A DNA stretch of 64,000 bases from Phlebopus portentosus (GCA_037892935.1 JAYXKI010000015.1:930001-994000), one strand, 5' to 3'; counted from the stretch's first letter, positions 1 through 12,443 are shown. Notes: generated by a model from the letters alone, not told the origin. Numbers and translations are program-made.

Positions 1-292
1 CTTCTTTCCATGATCGTTCAAGTGCAAGTCGTTCTTCCTCGTGTCGCGCAAGGTCTTCCTGAGAAACCAATGGTACGGATGCAGGCGCAGACGCTTCCGC
101 AGCAGGTTCTAGCGCGGGAACGTTCGGACCGGCTGGGGTTACAGACTCGATAGGCACTGGCGTGAACGCGGAGGACAAAGCGGACTAAATTTGTCAGAAT
201 TTTTGAGAAACGACAGCAATTTCAGCCAGTGAAGCCAGCATAAGCACAAAACTGACCTGAAGTAACTCTTCCGAACTACGCTCTTCGGACAT
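1..292 (-). CDS. N-terminal end of an unknown protein, cut by the window edge
   Basis: I do not recognise this protein. On the minus strand an ATG at 292-290 opens a 36-nt exon (292-257). A GT-AG intron with donor GTCAGT follows (256-185), and a second exon starts at 184 and stays open to the window edge. The visible residues are a Ser/Glu-rich start, then an Ala/Pro/Val-rich stretch, then a charged segment rich in Glu, Arg and Leu that could begin a coiled coil. The gene is divergent from the DUF6534 gene at 1,246, so about 950 bp is shared upstream DNA. The open frame, compositional bias and clean splice sites support coding; no function is inferred. Confidence 0.5.
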
Positions 293-1245
293 GATGATGG
301 TAAGGAACAAGTCGCGTCGAGTGAAGTTGAACGCGGTATTGGGTCTGCCGTACGTGTCACGTCATTGCGGCGAGTTGGATTTAACTTGTGCCTCTTCTGT
401 TGAGGACATGTGCGGTGAAATGCTTCATATATATATATGCCGACACTGATGATATGCTGAGATTCATATTTTTTATATCGACACCTTGTTTCTCGTATGA
501 AACCGAATTTCTTCTGAACATTTCAGTTTTCTTTGCTTTTTGTGTTTACAAGTGACTCACGATCACGTGGACTCTTGACAGTTTTTTTATTACTAATATT
601 ATTACCGAAACTTGTCAACTTCGTTTTCCTCTTCAATTCAGTTCGGTAGGCTTGATAGAACAGCGCCAAGAGCCAAACGAACAGTCAAGTGATCCGATGA
701 GGAAATATTCAGGTGCTGTCTTGATAATGCTAAGAACATGAGATTGAGATCCTTCATGCTCTTGCCTCGAGTGTGCAATTTTTCAAAAACGGTCTAAACT
801 TCAACACTCTACACCTCAAGTTGCCGCTTCAAGAGACTTCAAGAGCCAAATACTAGTACTGTAAGGAATACTTTCTGTGTCTTCAGTTATCTTCAGCCCA
901 TAAAAATGGTATTGTTTCGCATCATTGACGATCTTGGACCTATTTGGACTAGCCTTGAAGATACTGAGAGATAGGCTTGTATCAGTACTTAGTAGTGATC
1001 TGCACGAGGAGGATCGACGTCACGGCATTCGGAAATCAGCCGTGGGAATTCGGTTATCCGTCCGTTACAAGTTTTCCCTGTCCCCCACATCCTCACAGGC
1101 TCTTTCGTCCTTGACAATCAAGTGGACCTCATAGAAGGACGGCTGTCCGGTATGGATTCAGGGGAAGCTGCCGTTAGCTTTAGGGATACCTTCGGTACGT
1201 GCTATTCTCGGGCGCGAAGCTTTTCTTCGCTTCCTGTCCATCATA
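293..1245. other. Divergent intergenic region
   Basis: No gene was found. The DNA is AT-rich with a short TA run near 427-440 and T/A tracts near 460-600. It lies between two divergent genes and so presumably holds both promoters. Short open frames here have no recognisable content. Confidence 0.5.
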
Positions 1246-3612
1246 ATGGCTTCCCGAAGCATAAAGCTAATACTCATCATCATCCCTTCGACTGCTGGAA
1301 ATCTTCGGGACATTCCCATATCCACGACAGGCTCGGCATATGTTGGTGCGATGGTTATGATGATGTACGATTATCCCAGTGCTGGGTGACCTATCTGTGC
1401 ACGGAGAACTGCTGATAGACTAACGAATCGTCTTCTCTTGCCGTACTCTAGCTTGTATGGGATTACGTGTCTACAGGTGCGTAGATCCTATTGATTGCTA
1501 AAGCATTTTTAGTCTGACATGCCCGACTTAGACTTATTTTTTCTATATACACTACCCGAACGACGACCTGTTCACGAAGTTCCTCGTATGTTTTGCTGTT
1601 CGAGAATAGTCTACGAAGCTTAACGTACTTCTTCTTGGGCTAGGTTTTGTCAATCTGGTATGTCCATCCGTTCAGATTGTCTCAGTATGAAACTCAGTAT
1701 TCTGCAGGTCATTGGACACTTTCCACGCCGTTTTAGGTCAGTACGTTCTTCCAGAGGATCCTTATTTGTCACTGAACCTGGCTTCAAAGTATCCCATGCG
1801 ATGTATTTCTACTTGGTATGTTTCTGCAAGAGCACCTTTGCGTTTCCTCTTTCATCTAAGATGCTTACTATGATGGAAAGGTATCAAACTACAACAACCC
1901 GCTCGCACTTCAAGATCACACATGGTGCGTTTAACATCCGTTGAAGTATCCGAGCTGAACGACTATATTGTACTGATGCAGGTCACTTTGCGTATGTCTT
2001 TGGTCCTCGTCCTCCACCGGTATATTGATTAGGGTCGCACTTAGTTGTCATTGGGCGTTAATGTGCTCATTGCGTGTATCGTGCAAACGTGAGTGAGATC
2101 ATGCTTTGAACTTTTAACGTTTCGTGCTAATTTCTTCGTCATCCGTCAGATTTTTCACTCACAAAATTCACGGACGTATGTTCATTCACCTCGTCGCTTG
2201 AATCAATTGGCTGGCTGATCGGTTGGTACATCCGTATTTGCCCATAACAGTAAGCGGAAGAAATTGGTGGTTGACTGGGCCAACTGTACGCCTCATCATG
2301 TATAATTGTTTCTGCAAGTAACCAATTTCAAAACGTTTTAGGCATTTATGATACTAGCCCATTTCGGTACGCACGCACCGTGGTTTATGAAAGGATCTAC
2401 TGAAATGTGGATAATTTCTATCTGTGTAGCTTTCGGATTAGGCAAGCCTCATCCTATACGTAATAAATAGTCCTTGTGCGTGCTAAAGGACCACTGAATT
2501 CTTGGCACGCAGAATCAACGGTTGGATTGTGTGTTACATCCTTTTTGACAAACACTTCTGTTCACAGACCGAAACTAACTATCGCCTATCTCACATTCCA
2601 GCTTTATCAAAAGGGCATTCTATCGCTTACCGGAGCTGAAGGTACGTGCATGTAAGATTATGAGAGGGAGAATTAAGCACTTCAATACTTATCGACACGA
2701 TATAGTACATCGCCGCATTACCATTTGGCATCGCTTCGGTGTTATCGGACATCATGATTACAGTCGCATTGTGCTATTTACTCCAGAACCGCAAGACAAG
2801 CTTTCGATCGTAAGTCTTGTTTTTACCCGGTCAAGGAGCGCAAGAACTGAAGGATCGCTTTGTGAACTCGCCAGAACCAATGAACTCCTTAACCTCCTCA
2901 TCATATATGCCATCAATCGATGTTTGGTAGTGTCGTACGTCTTAGCTTTATATTCATGTTGAGGTATCTTTTCTGACTATATCTAAGCATCTTGGCGGTG
3001 GTCGAGGTTATTGTGGTAAGGCAATTTACTCGGTCCAGCTGATACGTTTATTTCTTATATGTGTCGTGATAGTTTGTCTTGCTACCGGGAACGTTCTGGT
3101 TCCTCGCACTTGACTTCGTGGGTCTATTCGACGGTTTCAGTTTTTGTAAGGCATTGCGCTCAATCATATCTTAAAATAGGTAATTGGAAAATGTACGATA
3201 TAACCTTCGCATCTAACAACGCCTCACCATCACTAACATCCATACGTTTGACCTTAGGTTATGCGAACTCTCTTCTGGCAACTCTCAATTCAAGACATTC
3301 GCTACGTGGGAAGGGGTTAGGTGATTCAGATCGCTTCGAGAGCACCGGGCCGGAGTTGTCCACGCTCGACGGGTACTCACCGACAGCGATTGAAATTGCT
3401 GGCGTTACGCCTTCAATGATCTCAAGAAGTCGAATGGTTACTACTAACCAGGTGTGTTTCTCCTCGGATGATTTAAGAGTATCACGAAACTCAACATCTT
3501 TGGTTCCTAGACGGGTCAGATGTCGATGGCATTTAGCTTAGGGAACGCCTCGCGAACAAGCGCAAGTCGGTCGACGGAAATGAGGGAATTCAAGGTGAGC
3601 ATCCTCATCTGA
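1246..3612 (+). CDS. DUF6534-type multi-pass membrane protein, about 20 exons
   Basis: This gene is almost invisible as open frames because its exons are tiny. Hand splicing gives exons near 1246-1364, 1452-1476, 1532-1585, 1644-1657, 1708-1736, 1790-1815, 1881-1924, 1982-1991, 2045-2088, 2150-2175, 2251-2285, 2342-2366, 2430-2459, 2602-2641, 2706-2809, 2875-2934, 2988-3015, 3073 to about 3133, 3258-3451 and 3511-3612. The joined peptide follows the DUF6534 consensus in order: a TTGSAYVGA start, LYGITCLQ, YPNDDLFTKFL, WSLDTFHAVL, YFYLVSNYNNPLAL, GVNVLIACIVQTFF, LSGRNWWLTGP, SDIMITVALCYLLQ, INRCLVVS and the hallmark YANSLLATLNSR. Seven membrane segments are expected in this uncharacterised basidiomycete family. 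The junction between 2,459 and 2,602 does not keep frame as drawn, so an exon is missing, a GC donor is used or the gene is damaged. Family membership is confident; exact exon ends are moderate. Confidence 0.75.
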
Positions 3613-4383
3613 CATCTTGCCGAGCACCCAAGTAACTAATGTAATAAATATTCGTTCCTAAGTCGCAATCACAGACAGAAGAAGGGATCACTCCCGTGCC
3701 CATTATATACGAACAACCGGAAGAACGATATTCATTATCATACTCTGAAAGAAGAGACAGGCGCAAATCGTAACATATTCTCCCCACTTTCCCAAGTCAC
3801 TACTTCGTACTGGAGCGGCACTCGTGTATGAACATCCTTTGTTTTATGTTTCTTTCTCGCCGTTATTTTTATTCCTTTTTATATGTGTCTCTCGCGCTTC
3901 TTTAAAAATTATTGAGCTGTAATAGCTGGATTGATTCTAGTTCTGGGATGGAGTATCCCTTTCTGCCTGTTTCTCATATTTCTATTTTCGAGCTACACTC
4001 TTTAGTCAGTCTCTTTCCATCGTTTATAAAGATGGTTGTTCCACCGGTTGCATTTACTTTCTTTCTTTCCACTCTCTTCGTTTCCTCATCTTCTGTTTCA
4101 TCGCATATACATGGGCAGACCTTCATGCCCGCTTTCTTTCGAATCGGAAGCCATCTTCAGCAAACATATACATACATACTTCTTTTCTGGCTCTGTACTT
4201 CTACCTCTTGGACTGCTCACTCATTCTCGTCAGCGCACTCTCTTAGCTGCTTACGTATGTATTCGAGGTTTGTACAATATGAAATCAAGTATATTCAAAT
4301 GTTACATTGGTAATTCGTCCATCCTGCTACCAACCAGGGATTATCAAATTAGGGTAAGACCAAACGGCGCGTAAACAATACGA
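3613..4383. other. Intergenic region
   Basis: No gene was found. The sequence is pyrimidine-rich (many TTTCTT/CTTTC runs from 3,835 to 4,240). Two overlapping open frames at 3,912-4,374 are Ser/Phe/Leu-rich with no family signature and look like chance frames in a promoter or 3' UTR. Confidence 0.45.
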
Positions 4384-5450
4384 ATGATCGACGCATCTGA
4401 GTCTCTCCGAGGAGCTGTCATGTCCATCCCAAAGTTCACCAATCCCTATATACTCACTGCGTCCACACAACCTTGTTCCAGGGCAGATATTTTCGGTACT
4501 TCGGACGGTCTGAAGACTCTTGAGAAAGATGAAGGGCTGAAGTGGTTAGAAGATTGTCTGCGAGGTTCACTAGTATACGATGTCCACCGGAGACAAGAGA
4601 GGGGTGAAGACGCACAGGAGAGACCAAGGAAACGACGCAAGAAGTCTGATGAGATGAAGGACGAACGCGAAGAGTCATCCGTCTTTGGTGAGCGATATTG
4701 CTCACAATTGAATCAATCATGTCGTGACGGCATGTATGTAGAATTCCGCTTATTATCGAGCGATAAACGGCCTCGTGAAATAAATGTCCAACCGAAACCT
4801 CCAAAATCCATACGGTCAGTGTCTCATACCGCTTTGTACTATATATATTTCCATTTCTTCTTTGTTCTTTATTCTTTGTATGCCATCTCAATGCTCTGTT
4901 TCAAATCGTAGTTTTTCAATAAGCTAACCTGCCTTTCTTTGTGATAGCGTGATCGAGCCTGAATATGAAGACTCACCAAAGCGCGCAGAGCTTCGCGAGC
5001 ACCGTGCCCGAGAAGTGGCAGTTGACTTTGGGTGGGTCATGGAACAGTCGCGTTTGTCTTTTCCTGTAAGTCTGTTTCTGCATGCGAATAGCGAAGAGTA
5101 ACAGCTCACGATTATACAATACGAAATAGGCTTCCGGGGCTAACAGGAAGGAACAGAACGCCATTACACTCCTTGTGCCTTCCTCAACATTGCTTCGCAA
5201 CGGCAAGCCTAATATCCTCCTTGCGGAACGTCTAAAGGTGGAGAAGCAGACAAAGAAATCAGCCTCGTTTGCAAATTCTTCGAAATTCCGGAGACATGCA
5301 AAGTCGAGTCCGCACGAGCTGAAAAAGCGATTGTGTTGTCCTTTACTATCCGTGGATCCTGTACAATCAGAACTTGAAGGTCAGAGGAAGAAGAAGAGAA
5401 AGCGAGGTGTTCCGCCTCCGAGACGGCAAAGAATTCAAGCTTCAAGCTGA
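4384..5450 (+). CDS. Unknown basic protein, 4 exons, about 271 aa
   Basis: I do not recognise this protein. ATG is at 4,384. Exons 4384-4687, 4742-4814, 4948-5065 and 5130-5450 join in frame through GT-AG introns and end at TGA 5448-5450. The first 54-nt intron is a multiple of three without a stop, so retaining it would also stay open. The N-terminal third contains a very basic KRRKK cluster next to Glu/Arg-rich sequence. The middle has a Pro/Lys patch and an acidic patch. The C-terminus is strongly basic (KKKRKR), typical of a nuclear or nucleic-acid-associated protein. There is no signal peptide or membrane segment. The gene converges with the cation exchanger at 6,012. Nuclear location is inference from composition only. 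Confidence 0.6.
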
Positions 5451-6011
5451 TGACTATTGGTTTATATTCTGGGGACGTCTGGTATCTTAGCGTCGGGTCT
5501 GTCCTCCTTTTTCATGGTTGCAACGGCATGAACATGCATCTGTGTGTACATAACCATGGTCCTAATACTTCTGCGCAATCGATATGTAGCATTACAGGAA
5601 CCTTTTCGCTTGGCCTTCCGCGTCAGGATAGATGCGTATATTGAGATGTATTCGATATGTATTTGTACCGTACGTACACTTATCTTTTACTTTTATTTAT
5701 GCCGTTTTTCCGATCTCTACACTTCTGCCGACTCCGAAAGGGAAAAAAAAGAATGCAAAAACAATGAACACAAGAACACAGAGCTATGGTATGTATGACT
5801 AGATGATCGTACGAAGGTATGGACGTGTATGAGCACAGCGATACACAAAACGACTCGATAGTTACGACTCGAACAAAGAATGAGAAAAAAAAAGTTAGTT
5901 AAAAAGGATAAGCATACGTCAAATAAAAGCAGTGATAATAGTCCATGCATCTCTAACTCTAGCTCCCCCGGTCCATTCTAACCTCGACAGTGATATTCAC
6001 AGCCATGATCA
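5451..6011. other. Convergent intergenic region
   Basis: This is the 3' flank between two convergent genes. No conserved gene was seen. It contains A-rich runs (5743-5752, 5885-5893). The first part probably covers the 3' UTR and poly(A) sites of both neighbours. The lost C-terminal codons of the exchanger lie just inside, at about 5,955-6,030. Confidence 0.5.
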
Positions 6012-8543
6012 CTAAATAAGAGAGCACCAAAAGATCCCCCAGCTCCTCGTCAAATGGTACCCATTCAGCGGTACGCACACTATCGTCGCCACCAGCAGAA
6101 CGAGCAGCCCCAGCGCGCTCACCACGAGCGTCTCGCTGAATTCCAGCGTGTAGGGCTTGTTATGTTGCGAGTGGACGACGACAGACCCGGATATGCCGAC
6201 GCCGAGGAGCATGTTGAGCATGGGCCCGCCGAAGCAGGCGGAGAAGCCCATAACGGGCGCGAAGGCGGCGACGGAGACGTTCGCGACGAAGTCGGCGAGC
6301 GAGTTCCCCACGGCGAATATCGTGAGTCCGATTATAGCGTCTGACAGCCCGAAGATGAAACCGAATGTCTATATTAAAACACCGGGTACAATGAATATGC
6401 TTGAAAGTCAAGATGGAGAATGCAGGACTGACCTTGAGAACGTTGACAACTTCATCGGCGATGGCCATGATCCACACAACAGCAACGAAGAACCCCATGA
6501 AACATCTCGCCATCTGCGCGAGCGGATCGTTCCCCTTCTTCGCAAAAGCCAGCACCAGAACCGCCCCAGCGATGCCCGCACCAAGCGTCGCGATCAACAC
6601 CCACACTTCCCTCTCCCACTCCATCCCCGAGAACAACACCGCAACACAGAATAATGGACCGAGAACTATCTGCACGGCCATAAGCCATTTGTTGAACTTC
6701 AGCTCGTGTAACTCCTCTTGTACGTCGTCTTCTGCCGTTAAGACGCGCTCGATACCTTCTTCCTCGAAATCGACAAGCCGGCCTTCGGGTACGACTCCGT
6801 TCCCGTTAAGCACGATCGCCGCCCCTCCCGAGCCGATCTTCTCTTCGTGTTCTGACGCGTTGCGAGGCGTAACTTGCACAGGTAGCGTAACGGTAAGGAA
6901 CAGAACGGCAGGGACAGCAAACACGGACGCGATCATCCCCAACACGCTCTTCGCGCGCATGTTGTGCAACGTTGGGAAGAGCACGTGTAATGTGTGTCTG
7001 AAAGCGTGTGCGATGCGCTGACTGCGCGTTCGATGGTGACAGTGGCCCTGCGCACCCCCTGGAGAGCTTAAGAGCCCTAAGTTCCCCGCGTCGAACGAGG
7101 CTTCGGAAGTACCTGTGGGAGAGGCAGGTGTCGTAGATATGAGAGGAATTTCGGATGGCTCACGTCCTCGCGCCGCTCCTCCTGGGACAGTAAGGATTGG
7201 AGGTGGCGAAGCCGTACTTTCCCTATCCGAGCCCTGCAAAACGTTATTCTGCGAGCGCGGAGATCGCGGATGTAAAGGCAGAGCAGGACCATCCCATCTC
7301 CCAGTCTCCTGACTTGCCAATGAATGGCTAGAGCGAGAAGACGTTCTGCGCGAGAGCGAATGTGCATGACGATGATAATGTCCGCCTGCATACGGCGAGA
7401 CGGGGCTCTCGAACATGTGTAACGAGGCACCTGCAGATTGGTTCTGCAACGACGCGATGACTTGTCGGAATTCCAGAGCACCGACAAGGGAAAAGGAAGG
7501 CATTTGGGAGATCTGAAGAGCTTGGGTTGGGGAGGGTGAACGAGAATGAGGACGGGGTCGGAGAGCATCAGTTTCTAACCCTAAAGAGGACGGTGCTGCT
7601 GGACTCGAATGTGCTCGCTGTCTATGGGGTGTAGGTGCAGGTATAGACAGGTAGTCAGATGCTGCGTTGAACAGATTAGCAGGCACATCGTTATTGATTC
7701 AAGATGTAACGTACGTTCGTCCCGGTAAGGCTCAGGCAACTCCTCATCCGCATACTCCCCTCTCACGATCGCCTCAAGCTGCTTCTTCCTAAACTGCCTC
7801 TTATCCCACCAAGTCCCCACAACCACAACAATCACATACACCACATACAGCCCAATAAGTGTAGCGGCTTCCCAGGCTCTGATATGTTCGTCCCATAATA
7901 TACCAAGCAGGAGAGCAACAGCGACGGTGAAGAACCCGACGTCCCGAAGGAACGGACGAGCATCAACAGAAAATGGTCGGATGATACACATCGTGCCCGC
8001 TACAACTGAGACGATGAAGCTCGCAGCACCTAGCAGCTCCCCAATCGCCAGCGCACCAGCACCAGCACGCATAGCAGAAAACGTGCTAAATACATCCGGG
8101 GAGCCATTTCCCAGTGCAAGGAACGTGACACCCGCAACGTTCTCATCTAGCCCCAGCCTCGCTGCGAGGGTAGCGAGGTTCGGGCAGAAGAAATCCGACG
8201 CGCTTATCCCGAGCGTGCTAAAGAGGAAGAACAGCCATACGAGGAGGCCGCCGAATATGAACGGTCTCGCTGCCGGTGCGCTGCAGAAGTAGGATTGGAG
8301 ATACGGGATGGAGAGGAACGTATCTTCCGCGTCGCAGTGTTCTTTCACGTACGCGCATTGATCGGCGAGCGGGACGGAGAGCGGGGCGCACAGCTCTCCG
8401 CCGACACTCCGTCTTAGGATACCGCTAATAATGCTATCTGAAATTGAAGCTGACGATGCATAGCGAGAGTGCGACCAGAGAATTGACTGGAATACGATGA
8501 ATGCGACGAAAGCGAGCCTTATGATGCGCAAGTTGGACGACAT
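6012..8543 (-). CDS. Na+/Ca2+ (cation/Ca2+) exchanger, NCLX/YRBG-like
   Basis: This is a membrane antiporter that moves Ca2+ against Na+ or another cation, expected in an internal membrane (vacuole, ER or mitochondrion). Exons are 8543-7715, 7661-6433 and 6368-6012, with introns of 53 and 64 nt; all joins keep frame, giving about 804 aa. An N-terminal hydrophobic segment is followed by the first alpha-repeat (ALGNGSPDVFS) and its paired helix (GELLGAASF). A long Ser/Pro/Arg/His-rich cytosolic loop of roughly 300 residues comes next, then the second alpha-repeat (AVGNSLADF and SACFGGPMLN). Both repeats carry the acidic residues and Asn/Gly-rich turns of the CaCA superfamily. The final helix is lost: the frame stops at TAG 6014-6012. 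Overlapping it in the next frame is a good hydrophobic C-terminus, which points to a one-base deletion in a T run at about 6,030. Which cation is exchanged cannot be read from sequence. Confidence 0.88.
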
Positions 8544-8550
8544 TCGGTGC

Positions 8551-8618
8551 TCGTCGTCGTCGTCGTCGATGATAGCGATGAAGGAGGGCTATGGACACGG
8601 ACACGGACACGGACACGG
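8551..8618. repeat. Two simple repeats in the exchanger 5' region
   Basis: A (TCG)n run covers 8551-8568 and four copies of the hexamer GGACAC lie at 8593-8618. Both sit within 80 bp upstream of the exchanger start codon (8543), so they fall in its 5' UTR or core promoter. They may vary in length between strains. Confidence 0.8.
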
Positions 8619-8902
8619 AGACACATGCAGACGGCACGGTAATGGGAAGTAACGGCACAGCCTCAGTCGAGTCGACGTCAGAATATGGATCATAACACGT
8701 GATCTTTCAATAAAAAAAATTCACTCAAATTCTCAACAACTAAAACCCAGCTAATAGGTAAACCAAGCGGGAGAGGAAGGTATAAGTAACAGTCACATTG
8801 TCACCGTTTAAAAGGTATTCAAGAGTGCTGCAGATATCAAAGCGGGGACAACAAAGCCCAAAGCAATCATGAATCCGCCCTTCAAGCTGGCATCGCCGCT
8901 CG

Positions 8903-9588
8903 TCAACCCAGGGATACCCGCCGCATCCGTTCCGTAGCAGTCGAAGTCGAACCAGTAAGCGTCGCCGTCCTCGTGTTCGAAATAATCGGGGGGAGGACAT
9001 CCGTGTCAGTTGGGGTAGAGGAAGAGAATGTGATCGATCTCGACGTTCCAGTAGCAGTTCCAGTGACCGTAACGGAATCTGCGGCGCCCTCGCCGATAGG
9101 CACTCCCGTGAGGGATACGGCGCCGGATTCGGTGATTGTTGTTGCATCGATCCCTGACCCGACGACTTGCCTGCAGACGGCTTCCCCGCCGCCCATTGCG
9201 CACTGGACGTCGATAGGTACGGTTATGCCTGCTGTCTCCAGTGCAGCGGTGATAGAGACGTGTGTCTCGTCTTGCACCAGGGTCACTGCACGTCAAGAGA
9301 GAAGTAGGTGAGTTTGATGAGAATTAAACGACGAGAAGTGACGTACTGGTGTAGGGAACGCTGAGCTCATCGAACGTCGCGGAAAGGACGAACGTTGTGC
9401 CATCTGCACCAGTCCCGACAGCTTCTCCACTCAGGCCATCATCCATGAACCCGACAGGAAACAAGGAGGCGGTTGATACCTGCGCTCGAGCAGCTACATT
9501 GAGCAAATTAATCAGTCACTCGTTTTGTTTGTACCTGAGAAGACTTACCATTTGCAGCAGCGAGAACGAGTAAAGTCGATGCGATCAT
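8903..9588 (-). CDS. Small secreted Thr/Ser-rich surface protein
   Basis: Three exons (9588-9549, 9493-9347, 9285-8903) join in frame to about 189 aa. The first 18 or so residues form a clear signal peptide, with cleavage likely after Ala-Arg-Ala. The mature part is rich in Gly, Thr, Ser and Val with few Cys, ending in a Thr/Ser-rich stalk like many fungal GPI-anchored cell-wall proteins. As drawn the protein lacks the hydrophobic GPI tail. In a neighbouring frame immediately downstream (about 8,940-8,815) lies Gly-Leu-Thr-Ser-Gly-Asp-Ala followed by a hydrophobic stretch, which is what a GPI signal looks like. A small frameshift near 8,950 or a missed splice is possible. No enzymatic domain was recognised. 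Confidence 0.6.
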
Positions 9589-10831
9589 TTCGCAGAAGTG
9601 AAAGAAAAGTCTGCTTTCTGACCAGAAAGGACAGGCGAATTTGCTCGACTGAAGGGGAGTAGGAAACGCGTTTGAAGGGAGAACAAGAACGCGCCAGACT
9701 AACCCATGCCTTTTACCCAGGGCGCGTTATATACTTGCAATCTCGTTCAAGTAGACAGAACTCTACTGCCCTGAAGGTATCACTTAGCCTAATATGGCAA
9801 GAATGAGCGTCGGTTTCGTGATGGTCGATCTCGGGTCATCGGATGATTCGGTTCTCACGCGCACGTCGGGATGAACCGTCGCATCACTGATCACTTGGCT
9901 CATCCCCGAGTACGTTCGAGTCTTCAAAGGAATTTTGTGTCCTGCTTGGTGTGTATTTACAAGGTCAGTATACTGTCGTACAGCATCGTTTCAGCAACGC
10001 GTTTACTTACAATTGTCTATAGGTCTCCGATGAATCCGGATGCTGGAGCGCTACCGAGGGACGAAATCACGTCTATGAGCACAGCCTGAGGTCCCGCCTC
10101 GACAACCCCTTGGCAGATGAACGATGAATTAAATCGTGAGTTCATCCTATTCAGCCCCTCGCGCCCACCCCCGCACTACCCCCGCCCATCAAGGCTCAAC
10201 CGATGTCACGGAATCCGCCTATTTTGATCCGTTCGATCCATAATCCTCGACTTCCTTCGACAGTTGTGAAAGTATATATGGGCGGTGCACAAGAATGTCC
10301 GAAGGCGGGAATGATCGACAAGATCAACCTCTTAGCGCGGATTCCGACTTTAAAAAAGGAACAACTTCACGGTGGAAGGAGACCATTTGGAATTTCGTTT
10401 CAAATTGTCTATAGTTACCTTGAAACAGTCTCAATGAAAGTGACAGGGTATAAATCGTCAGCTCCAAGTACGAGGAACCGATCCGCGAGATCTGACAGCG
10501 TGCGCGGAACTGCAGCTTACCTACAATATTTCACTAGCACGTGCTGAAATCCCTCCACTTTCTTTTCTGCTGTGTAAGAAGTTTCGATAGGTGTAGATGA
10601 TCTCTTTTTTGCTTTATGGTGGCGCATCAAATGTGATCCCAAGTTCAGATACCAGAAGGCGGTTCCAGACGAGCATGAGGAAGGCTGTGTTGGCGAGAGA
10701 TAAGAGCGGCTAGCACTGGTTTGCTATGCTGTATGCATATGACGAACAGTGCTTAGATCTCCACGATTCAAGGATGTAGAGAAAGCTCAGAAACGTGATT
10801 GAACGACTACCCCAGAAAAGGTGGATTAATT
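9589..10831. other. Intergenic region at the left border of the kinase array
   Basis: No confident gene was found. A possible two-exon short ORF starts at ATG 9871, has an intron beginning near 9,962 (GTCAGT) and ends near 10,130 (about 65 aa); it has no family signal and I do not call it. From about 10,600 onward the DNA is homologous to the spacer between later kinase copies, so the array's homology begins there. Confidence 0.4.
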
Positions 10832-11014
10832 TCAGTATATTCCAAGGAAGTAGCACGAACTTCAACAGAGCGAAAGGGGTATCCCCTCCGTCCAAATCGG
10901 ACAGGCTCCAATTTATGATGTTTAACAAGAAACTCGCGAGAAACGATAATCGTGATGGTTGAAAGGAAGAAACAACGTCTTTCGAAATGCCACAGATAGG
11001 TTTCGTCACCTTCC

Positions 11015-11330
11015 GCGCTCACGTGATCGACATGTCGCTGCGATTGAAAATCTTTGAGTGCGCAACTGCAGAGCCTACGCACTGGCACTGTCCGCCTCCT
11101 CCAGCCACACAGCGGCCTGGTCGTCGTGCTTGTACGATCTCTCTATATTTTCCCATTCGTGATATGGCGTTGTGATTACGCTTTCTTTGTTTCTAGAAAA
11201 TTATGCTGAAGACGAGAAAGACATGCATCGTATCACCGTGACGAAAGCCACGGTGGCGAGTATCTCGGACCCGTGCTGGTCGATTCTTTTCTTTCGGCCG
11301 CCTTCAACAAGTCTTATCATGCTTTTTATG
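11015..11330 (+). pseudogene. FunK1 5'-exon fossil, unit A
   Basis: The stretch starts with the same GCGCTCACGTGAT word found in intron 1 of the functional genes. It continues through an exon-2-like region in which GCTGAAGACGAGAAAGACATG aligns to the functional gene's AEDNKKDM segment, and GGCGAGTATCTCGGACCCG to its KYFLGPMP segment. It then loses similarity. It is a degenerate duplicate of the kinase N-terminal exon and is not expected to make protein. Confidence 0.6.
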
Positions 11331-12443
11331 TTTTCTTATACCTCACTTGGCTTAGAAACAGCCTCGCGGAGAAGTTACAAGAGCCTTCGCGTCGGTTTCG
11401 CAAGAACAGATTAAATGCGCAAGGCTTGAGAGTGTGCACAAACGTAGCTAGCCTACGAGGTTGTCAATAATTTCCACGAAGTATGAACCCACATCACCTC
11501 TTTCCTGCTGTGCATGAAGACTCCATATGCATCCCATCTCTTTGTACTCCGTGATGACGCGTCAGACGTGATACCACAGCTTGGTGGTTCTGAATGACTC
11601 AATGCACTTGAGGAAGGCTGTGGCGAAAGGTAAGTATTTTCCCTGCACTGATTGCTATGCATGTGCTTAAGCACAATGAATCGTGACTCACTCAGAGTCG
11701 TTCGTTCAATAGCAACGTGTGATTAGAAGCAAGTCGGAAACTTTTTTGAGGAGCCAGGACACATCAATTCTGGCGGAAATTGTTCCAGAGGACCCGGAGA
11801 AGTAAGATAGACCCTATGGCAGAGAAAAAGAGATATCAATTCGTCCTTCCAGCTGGGCTTAGTATATGGTATGTTCTTTGACAACTGATGAATGTCAACG
11901 ATCAGGGCGGCTGAAGAAACAGTTGAATTCCTTACTCTAAAATCAAGGCGGCTATCGGTCCTGGGACTACACATAGTTAATTTATCACTGTTTTTGACTG
12001 GTGAGTGCAGGCATCCTGGAATGTATCTGCTTGATGTTCAAGGAATAAACGATTTTCTTCTATGTGGAATAACCATGCACGCATCGAAGTGACTAAGTCA
12101 GTTCCCGAACTTGCTCTGCATCCTCAAAATCCGACATATAGTAGGAGATCCGAAGGACTTGTTTGATTGAAAGGGTAGCATCAATGGAAGAACTCAATGA
12201 CTCTCACGAGGGCTCAACTTCAGTATACAATGAAGACCTTGCCTCGAGAAACTGTGGCTTCGTCGCAATCCGGCGCTTGCCGACCTGCGGCCTGTGGCCA
12301 GATAGGCTCCCTCAGGATAACACAAAGGAATATGGGATGTGGCCACACCCAGTCCCTATATATTCTGTGATTAATGCATGTGTATTCATCTCCAGAGCTC
12401 TCGCTCAGACTACGTTCTACTTCTATCCTTGTCATTATTCAGA

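Noticed and set aside
6401..7021. Plus-strand frames opposite the exchanger
   Set aside because: They are antisense shadows of the exchanger exon.
9871..10130. Two-exon small protein of about 65 aa
   Set aside because: It has plausible splice sites but no signal peptide, family or conservation evidence.
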